Positions 54,664 to 62,984 of a DNA stretch of 64,000 nucleotides are shown one piece after another. Every line of letters starts with the position of its first letter. The stretch's first letter is position 1. Made by a program: the position numbers and the translations under genes. Source of the stretch: Thiohalomonas denitrificans (lineage in GTDB: Bacteria > Pseudomonadota > Gammaproteobacteria > Thiohalomonadales > Thiohalomonadaceae); the NCBI RefSeq assembly GCF_900102855.1, contig NZ_FMWD01000009.1, positions 1 to 64,000 on the forward strand, given 5' to 3'. A model generated the notes under the pieces. The model worked only from the letters and a program-made list of their open reading frames with translations. It was not told where the DNA came from and did no database searches.

Positions 54664-56742
54664 ATGAAACGCCTCATCCTCGACCGCAGACTCTGGCCTT
54701 TCCCTATCGCTGTCTGGACAGCTGTGGTTGGCGCCTCGTTCGCCTGGAATGTGCTGGATCTCGATCGTCACACGGAAGCCCTGGCGACCACCCGCGCCCA
54801 TTTAATGGTCGAAGTGCTCGAATCTGTCCGGCTCTGGAACGCCCGGCATGGCGGCGTCTATGCACCCATCACCGAAACCACGCTGCCGAATCCTCACCTG
54901 CAAGTCCCGGATCGGGATATCGAGCTCCCGTCAGGCAAGTCACTGACACTGATCAATCCCGCCTACATGACCCGTCAGATCGCCGAAATCCTGGCCGAAG
55001 CAGTTGACGGTGTAGACATGGACATAACCAGTCTTAAGCCGCTCAACCCCGACAATAAACCGGATGCCTGGGAAGCGGAAGCACTCAGGACCCTGGAACG
55101 TGGTCACGGTGTTACCGCCACATTCGCAGGATCCGGAGGGGGGGCCACGTTCCGCTACATGGCGCCGTTGGTTACCGAAAAACCGTGCCTCCAGTGCCAT
55201 GAACATCAAGGTTACCGGGTGGGGGATATTCGCGGCGGCATCAGCGTGATGATGCCTGTCGGAACGCTACTCTCTTCGAGCCGGACGCAGCGTAACCGAA
55301 TCGCGGGGACTCATGGGGCCGTGTGGTTGCTGCTTTCCCTGCTTACGGTGCTGGGATTATCGCGGCTGCGGACACAGATGCTCTCCTTGAAGAAGGCGAA
55401 GGAAAATCAGAAAGCCCTCGTGCAGGTCAGAACCCGCGAGCTAAGGGAAGAGATCGCCGAACACGAGCAAACCGAAAACCGACTGCGCCTCCTGCTGGAA
55501 TCGTCCGGGGAGGGTATATACGGAGTGGATACGCGCGGCCGCTGCACATTCTGCAATCCGATCGCCCTGCAGCTTTTGGGTCTGGATCGAACCGAACAAA
55601 TTATCGGTCGCGACGTTCACCAACGGGTGCATGGCATGTGGCACGACTCTGCGCCGGATTGCGGAGCAGATTGCCCGTTGAAGGCGGCCTATGAGCGTGG
55701 CAAAGCGGTCCACGTGGAGGATGGAACCTTTTGGACGGCGCATGGCAAGTCTTTGCCGGTCGAATACAGGGCACACCCGATTTATCGCGACGGCGAGGTG
55801 GTGGGGGCGGTTGTGACGTTTGCCGACATCTCTTCCCGCAAGGCCTCCGAACAACAGCTTCGCAAGCTCTCACAAGCCGTTGAGCACAGCCCGGAATCGG
55901 TCATCATTACCGACGCGGAAGGTCGCATCGAATATGTGAATGCCCACTTCCAGGCGTCGACCGGATATACCTCTGAAGAGGTCATTGGTAGAAACCCACG
56001 CCTGCTTCAGTCCGGAGAGACCCCTGCCGAGACCTACGAAGCGATGTGGAGCACCATTACCGACGGACAAGTCTGGCACGGCGAGTTCCGCAATCGACGC
56101 AAGAACGGCGAACTGTTTTGGGAAGAGACCTCGATTGCGCCGATCACCGATGAGACGGGACATGTCACCCACTTCGTGGGAATCAACGAGGACATCACGG
56201 AACGCAAAAGGCTGGAAAAGCAGATTTGGCGCCAGGCCAACTATGACGAACTCACCGGGCTGGTGAACCGCCACCTTTTGCTCGATCGGCTGGAGCATCG
56301 GCTGCATCAAGCAAAACGCGATCAGGAACGCTTCGCGCTGCTATTCATGGACCTGGATGGTTTCAAAGAGGTGAACGACACGCTGGGCCACGACGCCGGC
56401 GACGAGTTGCTGCGACAGGTGGCCAATCGTCTACTGAGTTGCGTCCGAGACGGTGACACCGTCGCACGAGTCGGCGGTGATGAATTCACGGTGATCCTGC
56501 CCCGACTCCATGGGCCTGAAGCCGGGGTGCGCGTGGCGGAGAAAATCCTCGCCGCCCTGGCCCATCCATTCACCGTCAGGGACAAGGCCCTCTCCACCTC
56601 CGCCTCCATTGGCATCGCCAACTACCCCGATGACGGAGAGGACGCCGCCACCCTGATGATGAATGCCGACCGGGCCATGTATGCAGTCAAGCATCGGGGG
56701 CGCAGCGGTATCATACGGTTCTGCGATTTGAAGAAGAACTGA
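54664..56742 (+). CDS. Membrane PAS/GGDEF protein with DUF3365 haem-binding sensor
   Basis: The 692-aa protein has a membrane helix (~12-30), a periplasmic DUF3365 (Tll0287-like) domain with a c-type haem site CLQCH (Cys175, Cys178, His179), and a second helix (~218-236). Two PAS domains (~265-390 and ~395-515) and a GGDEF domain (~520-685) follow. The active motif RVGGDEF is near 604, with LLFMDLDGFKEVNDTLGHDAGD, so it should make c-di-GMP. No EAL domain is present. A sensed redox state or gas at the haem is inferred. It is a single-gene unit after ubiB. Confidence 0.92.
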   Translation: MKRLILDRRLWPFPIAVWTAVVGASFAWNVLDLDRHTEALATTRAHLMVEVLESVRLWNARHGGVYAPITETTLPNPHLQVPDRDIELPSGKSLTLINPAYMTRQIAEILAEAVDGVDMDITSLKPLNPDNKPDAWEAEALRTLERGHGVTATFAGSGGGATFRYMAPLVTEKPCLQCHEHQGYRVGDIRGGISVMMPVGTLLSSSRTQRNRIAGTHGAVWLLLSLLTVLGLSRLRTQMLSLKKAKENQKALVQVRTRELREEIAEHEQTENRLRLLLESSGEGIYGVDTRGRCTFCNPIALQLLGLDRTEQIIGRDVHQRVHGMWHDSAPDCGADCPLKAAYERGKAVHVEDGTFWTAHGKSLPVEYRAHPIYRDGEVVGAVVTFADISSRKASEQQLRKLSQAVEHSPESVIITDAEGRIEYVNAHFQASTGYTSEEVIGRNPRLLQSGETPAETYEAMWSTITDGQVWHGEFRNRRKNGELFWEETSIAPITDETGHVTHFVGINEDITERKRLEKQIWRQANYDELTGLVNRHLLLDRLEHRLHQAKRDQERFALLFMDLDGFKEVNDTLGHDAGDELLRQVANRLLSCVRDGDTVARVGGDEFTVILPRLHGPEAGVRVAEKILAALAHPFTVRDKALSTSASIGIANYPDDGEDAATLMMNADRAMYAVKHRGRSGIIRFCDLKKN

Positions 56743-56781
56743 GGTCTCCCTTCCCCGGTTTGGATCTTCCGCTCTGTCGCT

Positions 56782-57783
56782 CTACTGCTCCAGGCGATTG
56801 CGGGCAGCGGTAACGGCCTTCAGGATCACCGCGCCACGCTCACCCGCACTCTTGATGTAGCTGTCACGCACGGGCATTGCGGCATCCCGAAATACTTCAC
56901 GCTCCTCCTCGACCAACCGTACCACCTGGATATCGCTCTCCTCGCGGATGGTCTCCAGACGCTCCCGGTTGAAGCGCTGCTGCAGCTCGAAGATCTCTTC
57001 GTCCAGCTCCGCACGTACCGATTCCACCAACTCCCGATCCGACTCGCTCAGACCGGCCAGAAAGTCCGGGTTGGCCACCAGGGTGGAGACGAACGGCAGG
57101 TGGTTGGCAAAGGTCAGCACCTCCTGCACCTCGTAGAAGCTCATCTCCTCAATGGCGAATATCGGATTCACCTGTCCATCGATCATGTTCAGCTGAAGCG
57201 CACCATAGACCTCGGAGTAGGGCATGGGCGTCGGATTGGCACCGTAGGCCTGGTACGCCTCCACGAGCAGTGGCGACGGCATGGTACGGATCTTGAAGCC
57301 CTCGAAGTCGGACGGGCTACGCAGCGGCCGGTCTCCGGTCCAAACCATCCAGCCTTCCTGAACGATACTGAGCAATTCCAGGTTTCGTTCCCGATAAGCC
57401 TCACCGAGCAGACGCTTCAGTTCGCCGCTGCCGGTAAAGATCTGCTGGTTTACCTGCTCATCATCCGAAAACAGAAAGTGCAGCGAAAAGACCTGCACCT
57501 CGGGAACGACCGATCCCAGGTGGCCCGGGGAGGCAAAGGCGAATTGCAGGGCTCCATTCTGCACCTGTTCCGTCAGCTGGGCGGAAGAGCCGAGGGCACC
57601 GTAGGGATAGACATTGACCTTGATGCGACCTTCGCTGCGCTCTTCGATCAACGCCTTGAAGCGTTGCGCGTAGGCATCCTGTACGCTGCCCTCCACCTCC
57701 TCCAGAGCAAACCGGATCTGCGGCTCGCCGGAGCAGCCGGCCACCAGGAACACAACCGTAAAAAGCAGAAAAAATCGTCGCAT
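56782..57783 (-). CDS. TRAP transporter substrate-binding lipoprotein (DctP family)
   Basis: The 333-aa protein has a lipoprotein signal (MRRFFLLFTVVFLVAGC, Cys17) and the DctP fold: RFKALIEERSEGRIKVNVYPYGALGSSAQLTEQVQNGALQF, then KIRTMPSPLLVEAYQAYGANPTPMPYSEVYGALQLNMIDGQVNP. The usual conserved arginine is in FKIRTMPS. It supplies solute to the DctQM permease encoded divergently 246 bp away. The lipid anchor is less common than a free periplasmic form. The ligand, typically an organic acid, is not known. Confidence 0.92.
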   Translation of the reverse strand: MRRFFLLFTVVFLVAGCSGEPQIRFALEEVEGSVQDAYAQRFKALIEERSEGRIKVNVYPYGALGSSAQLTEQVQNGALQFAFASPGHLGSVVPEVQVFSLHFLFSDDEQVNQQIFTGSGELKRLLGEAYRERNLELLSIVQEGWMVWTGDRPLRSPSDFEGFKIRTMPSPLLVEAYQAYGANPTPMPYSEVYGALQLNMIDGQVNPIFAIEEMSFYEVQEVLTFANHLPFVSTLVANPDFLAGLSESDRELVESVRAELDEEIFELQQRFNRERLETIREESDIQVVRLVEEEREVFRDAAMPVRDSYIKSAGERGAVILKAVTAARNRLEQ

Positions 57784-57816
57784 GGGTAATCCATTCCTTA
57801 TTCGCTAATTCAGATG

Positions 57817-57931
57817 TTCACCGCAAAGACGCAAAGGCCGCAAAGAAAAGCTGTGGATTAGCAGCGCATCGGCACACTTGCGCTCGAGGTTAACGGCCTC
57901 TCGCTTTGCGCTCTTGCGTCTTTGCGGCGAA
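57817..57931. repeat. Inverted repeat of the 'TTCACCGCAAAGACGC' type
   Basis: TTCACCGCAAAGACGC (57817-57832) is inverted at 57916-57931 with one mismatch, and shorter CGCAAAG and CTTTGCG copies lie inside. It fills the space between the divergent dctP and dctQ genes, so any promoters there lie around or within it. It is the same family as 7448-7590. Confidence 0.6.
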
Positions 57932-58029
57932 GCCGTCAAATCACACTAACACAGAAACCCCGGGGCTGCCTTGCAGCCACTGTTGGTGAAATCGCGGCGA
58001 TAGGCCGCTATCCTTGTAGGCCGATTTCC

Positions 58030-58599
58030 ATGATAGATGTTCCCGTGACCGACCGTCTTTTACCTTTGATCACAAAAGCCGATCGCCTGCTGGAGGCGTT
58101 TGAACGGCTGGTACTGAGTGCCGGCATCCTGCTTATGGCCGCGGTGAGTATTGCCAATGTGGCATCACGGAATCTGTTAGGTCAGAGCTTCACTTTCGTG
58201 GAAGAGCTCAACCAGATCCTCATGGTACTGATCACCTTTGTGGGTATCGGCTACGGGGTGCGCCACGCCCGTCATATCCGCATGTCGGCGCTCCACGACC
58301 AGCTCAAGGGCACGACACGCAAGGCACTGATGGTGATCGTCTCCCTGGGAACCGGGCTCCTTCTGCTGGTGCTCGCCTGGTACGCAGTCCAGTATGTCAT
58401 CGGCGTCCACCGCACGGGGAGCGTGACCCCGGCAATGCGGATCCCGCTCTACCTGATCTATGCCTGGGTGCCAGTGGGCTTCGTGATCGGAGGGATTCAA
58501 TACCTGCTGGCCGCCTGGCGCAATCTCACCACGCCGGGTGTATACCTCTCGTTTCAGCAGAAAGAGGCCTATGAGCCGCCGGCCGGAGGGGAAACCTGA
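58030..58599 (+). CDS. TRAP transporter small permease (DctQ family)
   Basis: From the ATG at 58030 the protein is 189 aa with four membrane helices, the DctQ layout. SIANVASRNLLGQSFTFVEELNQILMVLITFVGIGYGVRHARHIRM is typical, and PLYLIYAWVPVGFVIGGIQYLLAAWRNL forms the last helix. Its stop shares a base with the dctM start (TGATG). Confidence 0.92.
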   Translation: MIDVPVTDRLLPLITKADRLLEAFERLVLSAGILLMAAVSIANVASRNLLGQSFTFVEELNQILMVLITFVGIGYGVRHARHIRMSALHDQLKGTTRKALMVIVSLGTGLLLLVLAWYAVQYVIGVHRTGSVTPAMRIPLYLIYAWVPVGFVIGGIQYLLAAWRNLTTPGVYLSFQQKEAYEPPAGGET

Positions 58600-59882
58600 T
58601 GGTATTCCTGCTGTTCGGCGTAATGATCGTGCTGCTATTCATGGGGTTCCCCATGATGATACCGCTCATTGCCGCCGCCCTGGCCATGATGTGGGTCTAT
58701 TTCCCGTTCACCGATCCGGCCATTCTCATCCAGCAGATGATTGGCGGTGTGAGTCCGGCGGTGCTGACGGCGGTGCCCATGTTCATCTTTGCCGCCGACA
58801 TCATGACCAAGGGGCACACCGCCGACCGCCTGCTGGACCTGGTGATGCGCTTCGTGGGCCACGTACGCGGCGGGCTTCCCATCACCACAGCACTCTCCTG
58901 CACACTGTTCGGGGCGGTCTCCGGCTCCACCCAGGCGACGGTGGTGGCCATGGGGGGGCCGCTGCGGCCCAAACTGCTGGAAGCGGGTTATCGGGACAGC
59001 TTCGCCATCGCGCTGATCATCAACGCCTCGGACATCGCACTGCTGATCCCGCCGAGCATCGGCATGATCATCTACGGGGTCGTGTCGGGCACCTCGGTGG
59101 GGGAACTGTTCATCGCCGGTATCGGCCCCGGACTGCTGGTGTTGGTGCTCTTCTCGACATACGCCTACGTTATTTCGCGGATACAAAAGGTGCCGGTACA
59201 AGCGCGTGCCGGCTGGGGATTGCGCTGGCAGGCAGTCAAGAAGGCCGCGCTGCCCCTGGGCTTCCCGGTGATCATCATCGGCGGCATCTACAGCGGGATC
59301 TTCAGTCCCACCGAGGCGGCCGCCGTATCGGTGCTCTATGCGCTGATTCTGGAGCTGTTCGTGTTCCGCGCGGTAGCCTTCAGGGAGTTGCCTTCCCTGG
59401 CGCTCTCCACCGGACTGATTACCGCGGTGGTATTCATCCTTGTGGCGGCAGGCACGGCCTTTTCCTGGACCATCTCCTTCGCCCAGATTCCGGACCAGCT
59501 TCTCGGTGGCCTGATCGCCGAAGCGGCAGGCAATCCCCAGCTGGTACTGGCGGTGATCGCGGTGGCGTTCTTCGTCGGCTGCATGTTCGTCGACCCCATC
59601 GTAGTGATCCTGATCCTCACCCCGATTTTTGCACCGGTGGTGGATCGGGCCGGTATCGACCCCGTGCTGGTGGGCACCCTGGTGACGCTGCAGGCGGCCA
59701 TCGGCTCCGCCACGCCACCATTCGGCTGCGACATCTTCACGGCCATGGCCATTTTCCGGCGGCCCTACCTGGAGATCATCCGCGGCACGCCGCCGTTCAT
59801 CTTCATGCTGCTGATCGCCAGTGTGCTACTCATCGCCTTCCCTTCGATCGCCCTGTTCCTGCGGGATTTGGCATTTCGATAA
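58599..59882 (+). CDS. TRAP transporter large permease (DctM family)
   Basis: The 427-aa protein has about 12 membrane helices and forms the sodium-coupled transport channel. Signature regions are FGAVSGSTQATVVAMGGPLRPKLLEAGY, the NASDIALLIPPSIGMIIYGVVSGTSVGELFIAGIGPG stretch, and IIIGGIYSGIFSPTEAAAVSVLYAL. With DctQ and the divergent DctP it makes a complete TRAP system. Confidence 0.96.
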   Translation: MVFLLFGVMIVLLFMGFPMMIPLIAAALAMMWVYFPFTDPAILIQQMIGGVSPAVLTAVPMFIFAADIMTKGHTADRLLDLVMRFVGHVRGGLPITTALSCTLFGAVSGSTQATVVAMGGPLRPKLLEAGYRDSFAIALIINASDIALLIPPSIGMIIYGVVSGTSVGELFIAGIGPGLLVLVLFSTYAYVISRIQKVPVQARAGWGLRWQAVKKAALPLGFPVIIIGGIYSGIFSPTEAAAVSVLYALILELFVFRAVAFRELPSLALSTGLITAVVFILVAAGTAFSWTISFAQIPDQLLGGLIAEAAGNPQLVLAVIAVAFFVGCMFVDPIVVILILTPIFAPVVDRAGIDPVLVGTLVTLQAAIGSATPPFGCDIFTAMAIFRRPYLEIIRGTPPFIFMLLIASVLLIAFPSIALFLRDLAFR

Positions 59883-60150
59883 AAGGTAGGAGCGACTTTA
59901 ACCACAGAGGGCACAGAGAAGAAAAACGAAGATTCAGTGATTGAGAGCCCGCGCTGGGGTGGTGCGAAGGGCCATCGCGGCGAAGCGCCGCTCCCACGGC
60001 CCGGCGCCTTTCCACTCGTGCATTCCTCTGTGTTCTCTCGGCAACTGCTCCATGCGTTGCTCTACCTCCTGCATCTGACCCACATGGACGTGGGAAATGC
60101 AGAAGAATTGCAGGGAGCAATTCCTGCCATGCAGTCGTGTGGTGATCCCT
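59883..60150. repeat. Repeat fragments between dctM and the DJ-1 gene
   Basis: This convergent intergenic region holds a GGTAGGAGCGACTTTAACCACAGAGGGCACAGAG fusion of two repeat families (59886 on) and a GGCCATCGCGGCGAAGCGCC hairpin (about 59969-59995). No gene is supported, and no clear terminator apart from these hairpins. Confidence 0.45.
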
Positions 60151-60702
60151 TCAAGGCCGCTGCAGACTGGCCTCGACCTCGTCGCGTTTGGCCTTGCCGG
60201 CGAGCAGCTCGACCAGGTGGAGGGCGAAGTCCATGGCGGTTCCGGGTCCGCGGGAGGTGACCACCTTGCCATCCTGCACCACCGGATCCTCAAGGTAGGT
60301 GAGGTTGGAGAACTCCATTGTGTCGATAAAGCCGGGGAAGCTGGTCGCCTGTCTGCCGGTCAGCAGTCCGGCATTGGCCAGGACCTTGGGTGCGGCGCAG
60401 ATGGCGGCAATGTATCTCTCCTTGCTGGCCATCTTCTTCAGCAACTCGCCGATCCGGGGATCATTGTCGAGCCGCTCAGCTCCGGGAGCGCCGCCCGGCA
60501 GGACCACCATATCGAAATCGTGCGCTAGCGCCTCAGTCAGGGTGGTATCCGGGAGCAGGGTGACGCCCCGGGAGGCCTTTACGGGACCCTCGGTCAGGCC
60601 GGCGGTAAGCACATCAATCCCGCCGCGAACCAGCAGGTCGATGATGGTTACGGCTTCGAGTTCTTCGCAGCCCTCTGCGAGCGGTACAAGGACGCTTGCC
60701 AT
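60151..60702 (-). CDS. DJ-1/YajL family protein
   Basis: The 183-aa protein starts MASVLVPLAEGCEELEAVTIIDLL with the conserved Glu in EGCEE. The nucleophile Cys is in YIAAICAAPKVLANAGLL, and VVLPGGAPGAERL is present. DJ-1/YajL proteins are reported as protein and nucleotide deglycases or glyoxalase III, with antioxidant roles. Its first 55 bases overlap the end of the deacetylase-like gene in another frame, and the conserved start makes the overlap real. Confidence 0.93.
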   Translation of the reverse strand: MASVLVPLAEGCEELEAVTIIDLLVRGGIDVLTAGLTEGPVKASRGVTLLPDTTLTEALAHDFDMVVLPGGAPGAERLDNDPRIGELLKKMASKERYIAAICAAPKVLANAGLLTGRQATSFPGFIDTMEFSNLTYLEDPVVQDGKVVTSRGPGTAMDFALHLVELLAGKAKRDEVEASLQRP

Positions 60703-61454
60703 TGCTCGATACTCCGTTCGTTGCGTCGGTGGATGAGTTCGGAGACCGGAACCAGCCGGATACCCTCAGCTTCTAGCTGAGGCAGCAGTTTTTGCAATGC
60801 TTCGATGGTCTCGGGATAGGGATGGCCGATGGCAATCGCGGCACCGGTTTTTCCGGCAATGGCGATGGCTTTCCGGAACTGCCGCGCAATCGCATCGTGG
60901 TCCCGGACATTGTCCAGAAAAACGTCGCGGTGGGTTACCGACAGACCGTACTCCTCGGCGATGGGAACCGCCACGCTGCGCCGGTCCGTACGACTGTCCA
61001 CGAAGTAGAGGTCACCCGTTGCCGCCAGTTCAGCCATCAACCAGCCCATGTGACCCGGATGACGGGTCAGCAGACTGCCCATGTGGTTGTTGACGCCCCG
61101 CACGTGAGGAACGGACTTCAGGCCGTCCAGCAGCGTACGACGAAACGTCTGATGGGTCATATCGAGGGTGAGACCGCCGGGACCGAGGGGATCCCTGTTC
61201 ATCGAATCCATCGGCAGGTGGAGCATGACCTCTTTACCCAGGCTGTGTGCCAGACGTGCCAGGGACCGCGAGTGCGGGGTATGGGGGAGAAGCGCGAAGG
61301 TAAGCGCCCCTGGAAGTCGAATCACACGCCGACCCTCCGGCAAACGGTCGCCAAGGTCATCGATGATGATGGCTATGCGCGGAGCGTCATCGGCACTTGC
61401 GGAAAACGAAATGGCCGCGCCCAAAAGCGCGGCCATCAACGTGCGAAACAGCAA
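60648..61454 (-). CDS. yibQ: Divergent polysaccharide deacetylase family protein (YibQ)
   Basis: The 268-aa secreted protein has a signal peptide (MLFRTLMAALLGAAISFSASA) and a NodB-like fold of the YibQ type: RIAIIIDDLGD, LTFALLPHTPHSRSLARLAHSLGKEVMLHLPMDS, GVNNHMGSLLTRH and IAIGHPYPETIEAL. Deacetylase activity is not established for this subgroup. It follows envC and ctpA, the same neighbourhood as in E. coli (envC-yibQ), suggesting a cell-envelope role. Confidence 0.9.
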   Translation of the reverse strand: MLFRTLMAALLGAAISFSASADDAPRIAIIIDDLGDRLPEGRRVIRLPGALTFALLPHTPHSRSLARLAHSLGKEVMLHLPMDSMNRDPLGPGGLTLDMTHQTFRRTLLDGLKSVPHVRGVNNHMGSLLTRHPGHMGWLMAELAATGDLYFVDSRTDRRSVAVPIAEEYGLSVTHRDVFLDNVRDHDAIARQFRKAIAIAGKTGAAIAIGHPYPETIEALQKLLPQLEAEGIRLVPVSELIHRRNERSIEQWQASLYRSQRAAKNSKP

Positions 61455-61509
61455 ACTGAACTCTCCTCGAAACGAGTCCCTACCCGGAGTCCGTCCGGGA
61501 AACGGAGGC

Positions 61510-62826
61510 CTACTCGGTACGGGCCTGGAGGATATTCAGGCCCTTGAGCAGCGTCAAGGCTTCATGCAAAGCGTAGTCCTGGCTCGCGAGCGACTCACCC
61601 TCTTCCAGCTTTTCATCCTCGATCACTTCAGGCTGGGCTTCTTCCTGACTGCCGTTGGAGAGGTGATGGTTCAGATCGGCCTCCTTCAGCGGGACAAATT
61701 CGTCGTCCACCTTGGTAAAGGTCAGCGCATCGAGCGTAATGTCAGGTTCGATGCCCTCGGCCTGAATCGAACGACCCGAGGGGGTGTAGTAACGAGCGGT
61801 CGTCAGCTTCACCGCAGTACTGTTGCTCATCGGGAAGATGGTCTGCACCGATCCCTTGCCGAAGGAAGGCGTGCCCATGATCACCGCGCGCTTGTGGTCC
61901 TGCAGGGCGCCGGCCACGATCTCCGAAGCCGAAGCGGAGCCGCTGTTGATCAGCACCACAATCGGTGCCCGCTTGACCACATCTTCCGGAGTGGCATTGA
62001 AGCTCAGCTTGGAGTCGGAGGCACGCCCATCGGTATAGACGACCAATCCCTTCTCCAGAAAGGCGTCAGCCACGCCTACGGCAGCGCCCAGCACGCCTCC
62101 GGGATTATTGCGCAGATCGAGCACCAGCCCGCGCAGGCTGCCGCCGTTGGCTTTCTTCAGCTCGGAAACGGCCCGCTCTACGTGCTCGGTGGTATGGTTC
62201 TGGAAATTGGTTATGCGCAGATAGCCGTAGCCATCCTCCAGCGTGCGGCTCTTGACGCTCTTCACCTTGATGATGTCACGGGTGATGGTCAATTTGAGCG
62301 GCTTGTCTACACCGTCACGAACGATGGTCAGGGTAATGTCGGTACCCGGCTTCCCGCGCATGATCTTTACCGCTTCACTAAGGTCCATTTCCTTGACCGG
62401 GGCTTCATCAAGGCGGATCACCAGGTCACCAGCCTTGACGCCGGCTTGCTGGGCGGGAGTGTCATCGATGGGCGAGACCACCTTCACAAAGCCGTCTTCC
62501 ATGCCCACTTCGATACCCAGGCCGCCGAACTCGCCGCTCGTCCCGACCTGGAGTTCGTGGAACTCTTCCTCATTCATGTACGCGGAGTGGGGATCGAGGC
62601 CGCTCAACATGCCGCGAATGGCGTATTCGAGCAACTGTTCGTCGGTGACTTCCTCGACGTAGTCGCCCTTGATTTTGCCGAAGATCTCGCTGAAGGTGCG
62701 CAACTCTTCGAGCGGAAGCGTTTTCGACTCCGGCCGATCGGCAAGGACGCTACTGCCCATCCCGAATGAAAAGCCGAGCACCAGTCCCATTGCCAGGATC
62801 AGGATGAAACGTGAAGAAGACTTCAT
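61510..62826 (-). CDS. ctpA: Carboxy-terminal processing protease (S41A, CtpA-like)
   Basis: The 438-aa periplasmic serine protease has a signal peptide, an N-terminal region with SGLDPHSAYMNEEEF, a PDZ domain (~95-175; GGLGIEVGMEDGFVKVVSPIDDTPAQQAGVKAGD) and the S41 core. LVLDLRNNPGG is followed by the catalytic Ser in NSGSASASEIVAGAL (~295-300) and the catalytic Lys in SFGKGSVQ near 322. It trims C-termini of envelope proteins. It lies between envC and yibQ, consistent with control of peptidoglycan hydrolases. Confidence 0.95.
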   Translation of the reverse strand: MKSSSRFILILAMGLVLGFSFGMGSSVLADRPESKTLPLEELRTFSEIFGKIKGDYVEEVTDEQLLEYAIRGMLSGLDPHSAYMNEEEFHELQVGTSGEFGGLGIEVGMEDGFVKVVSPIDDTPAQQAGVKAGDLVIRLDEAPVKEMDLSEAVKIMRGKPGTDITLTIVRDGVDKPLKLTITRDIIKVKSVKSRTLEDGYGYLRITNFQNHTTEHVERAVSELKKANGGSLRGLVLDLRNNPGGVLGAAVGVADAFLEKGLVVYTDGRASDSKLSFNATPEDVVKRAPIVVLINSGSASASEIVAGALQDHKRAVIMGTPSFGKGSVQTIFPMSNSTAVKLTTARYYTPSGRSIQAEGIEPDITLDALTFTKVDDEFVPLKEADLNHHLSNGSQEEAQPEVIEDEKLEEGESLASQDYALHEALTLLKGLNILQARTE

Positions 62827-62984
62827 GAACCACTCCGGTTAAATGTTTTTCCGCGATTTTCGCGCCGTCCCTGAGGCTTTCGGATTCGCACCCATAGGGA
62901 ATAGTACTGCAATATAAGATGCTTTCCAGCCTCCCGAGTTCCACCGGGTACGATGGCGCTTTTCAAACTGCGGGACGCGACGGC

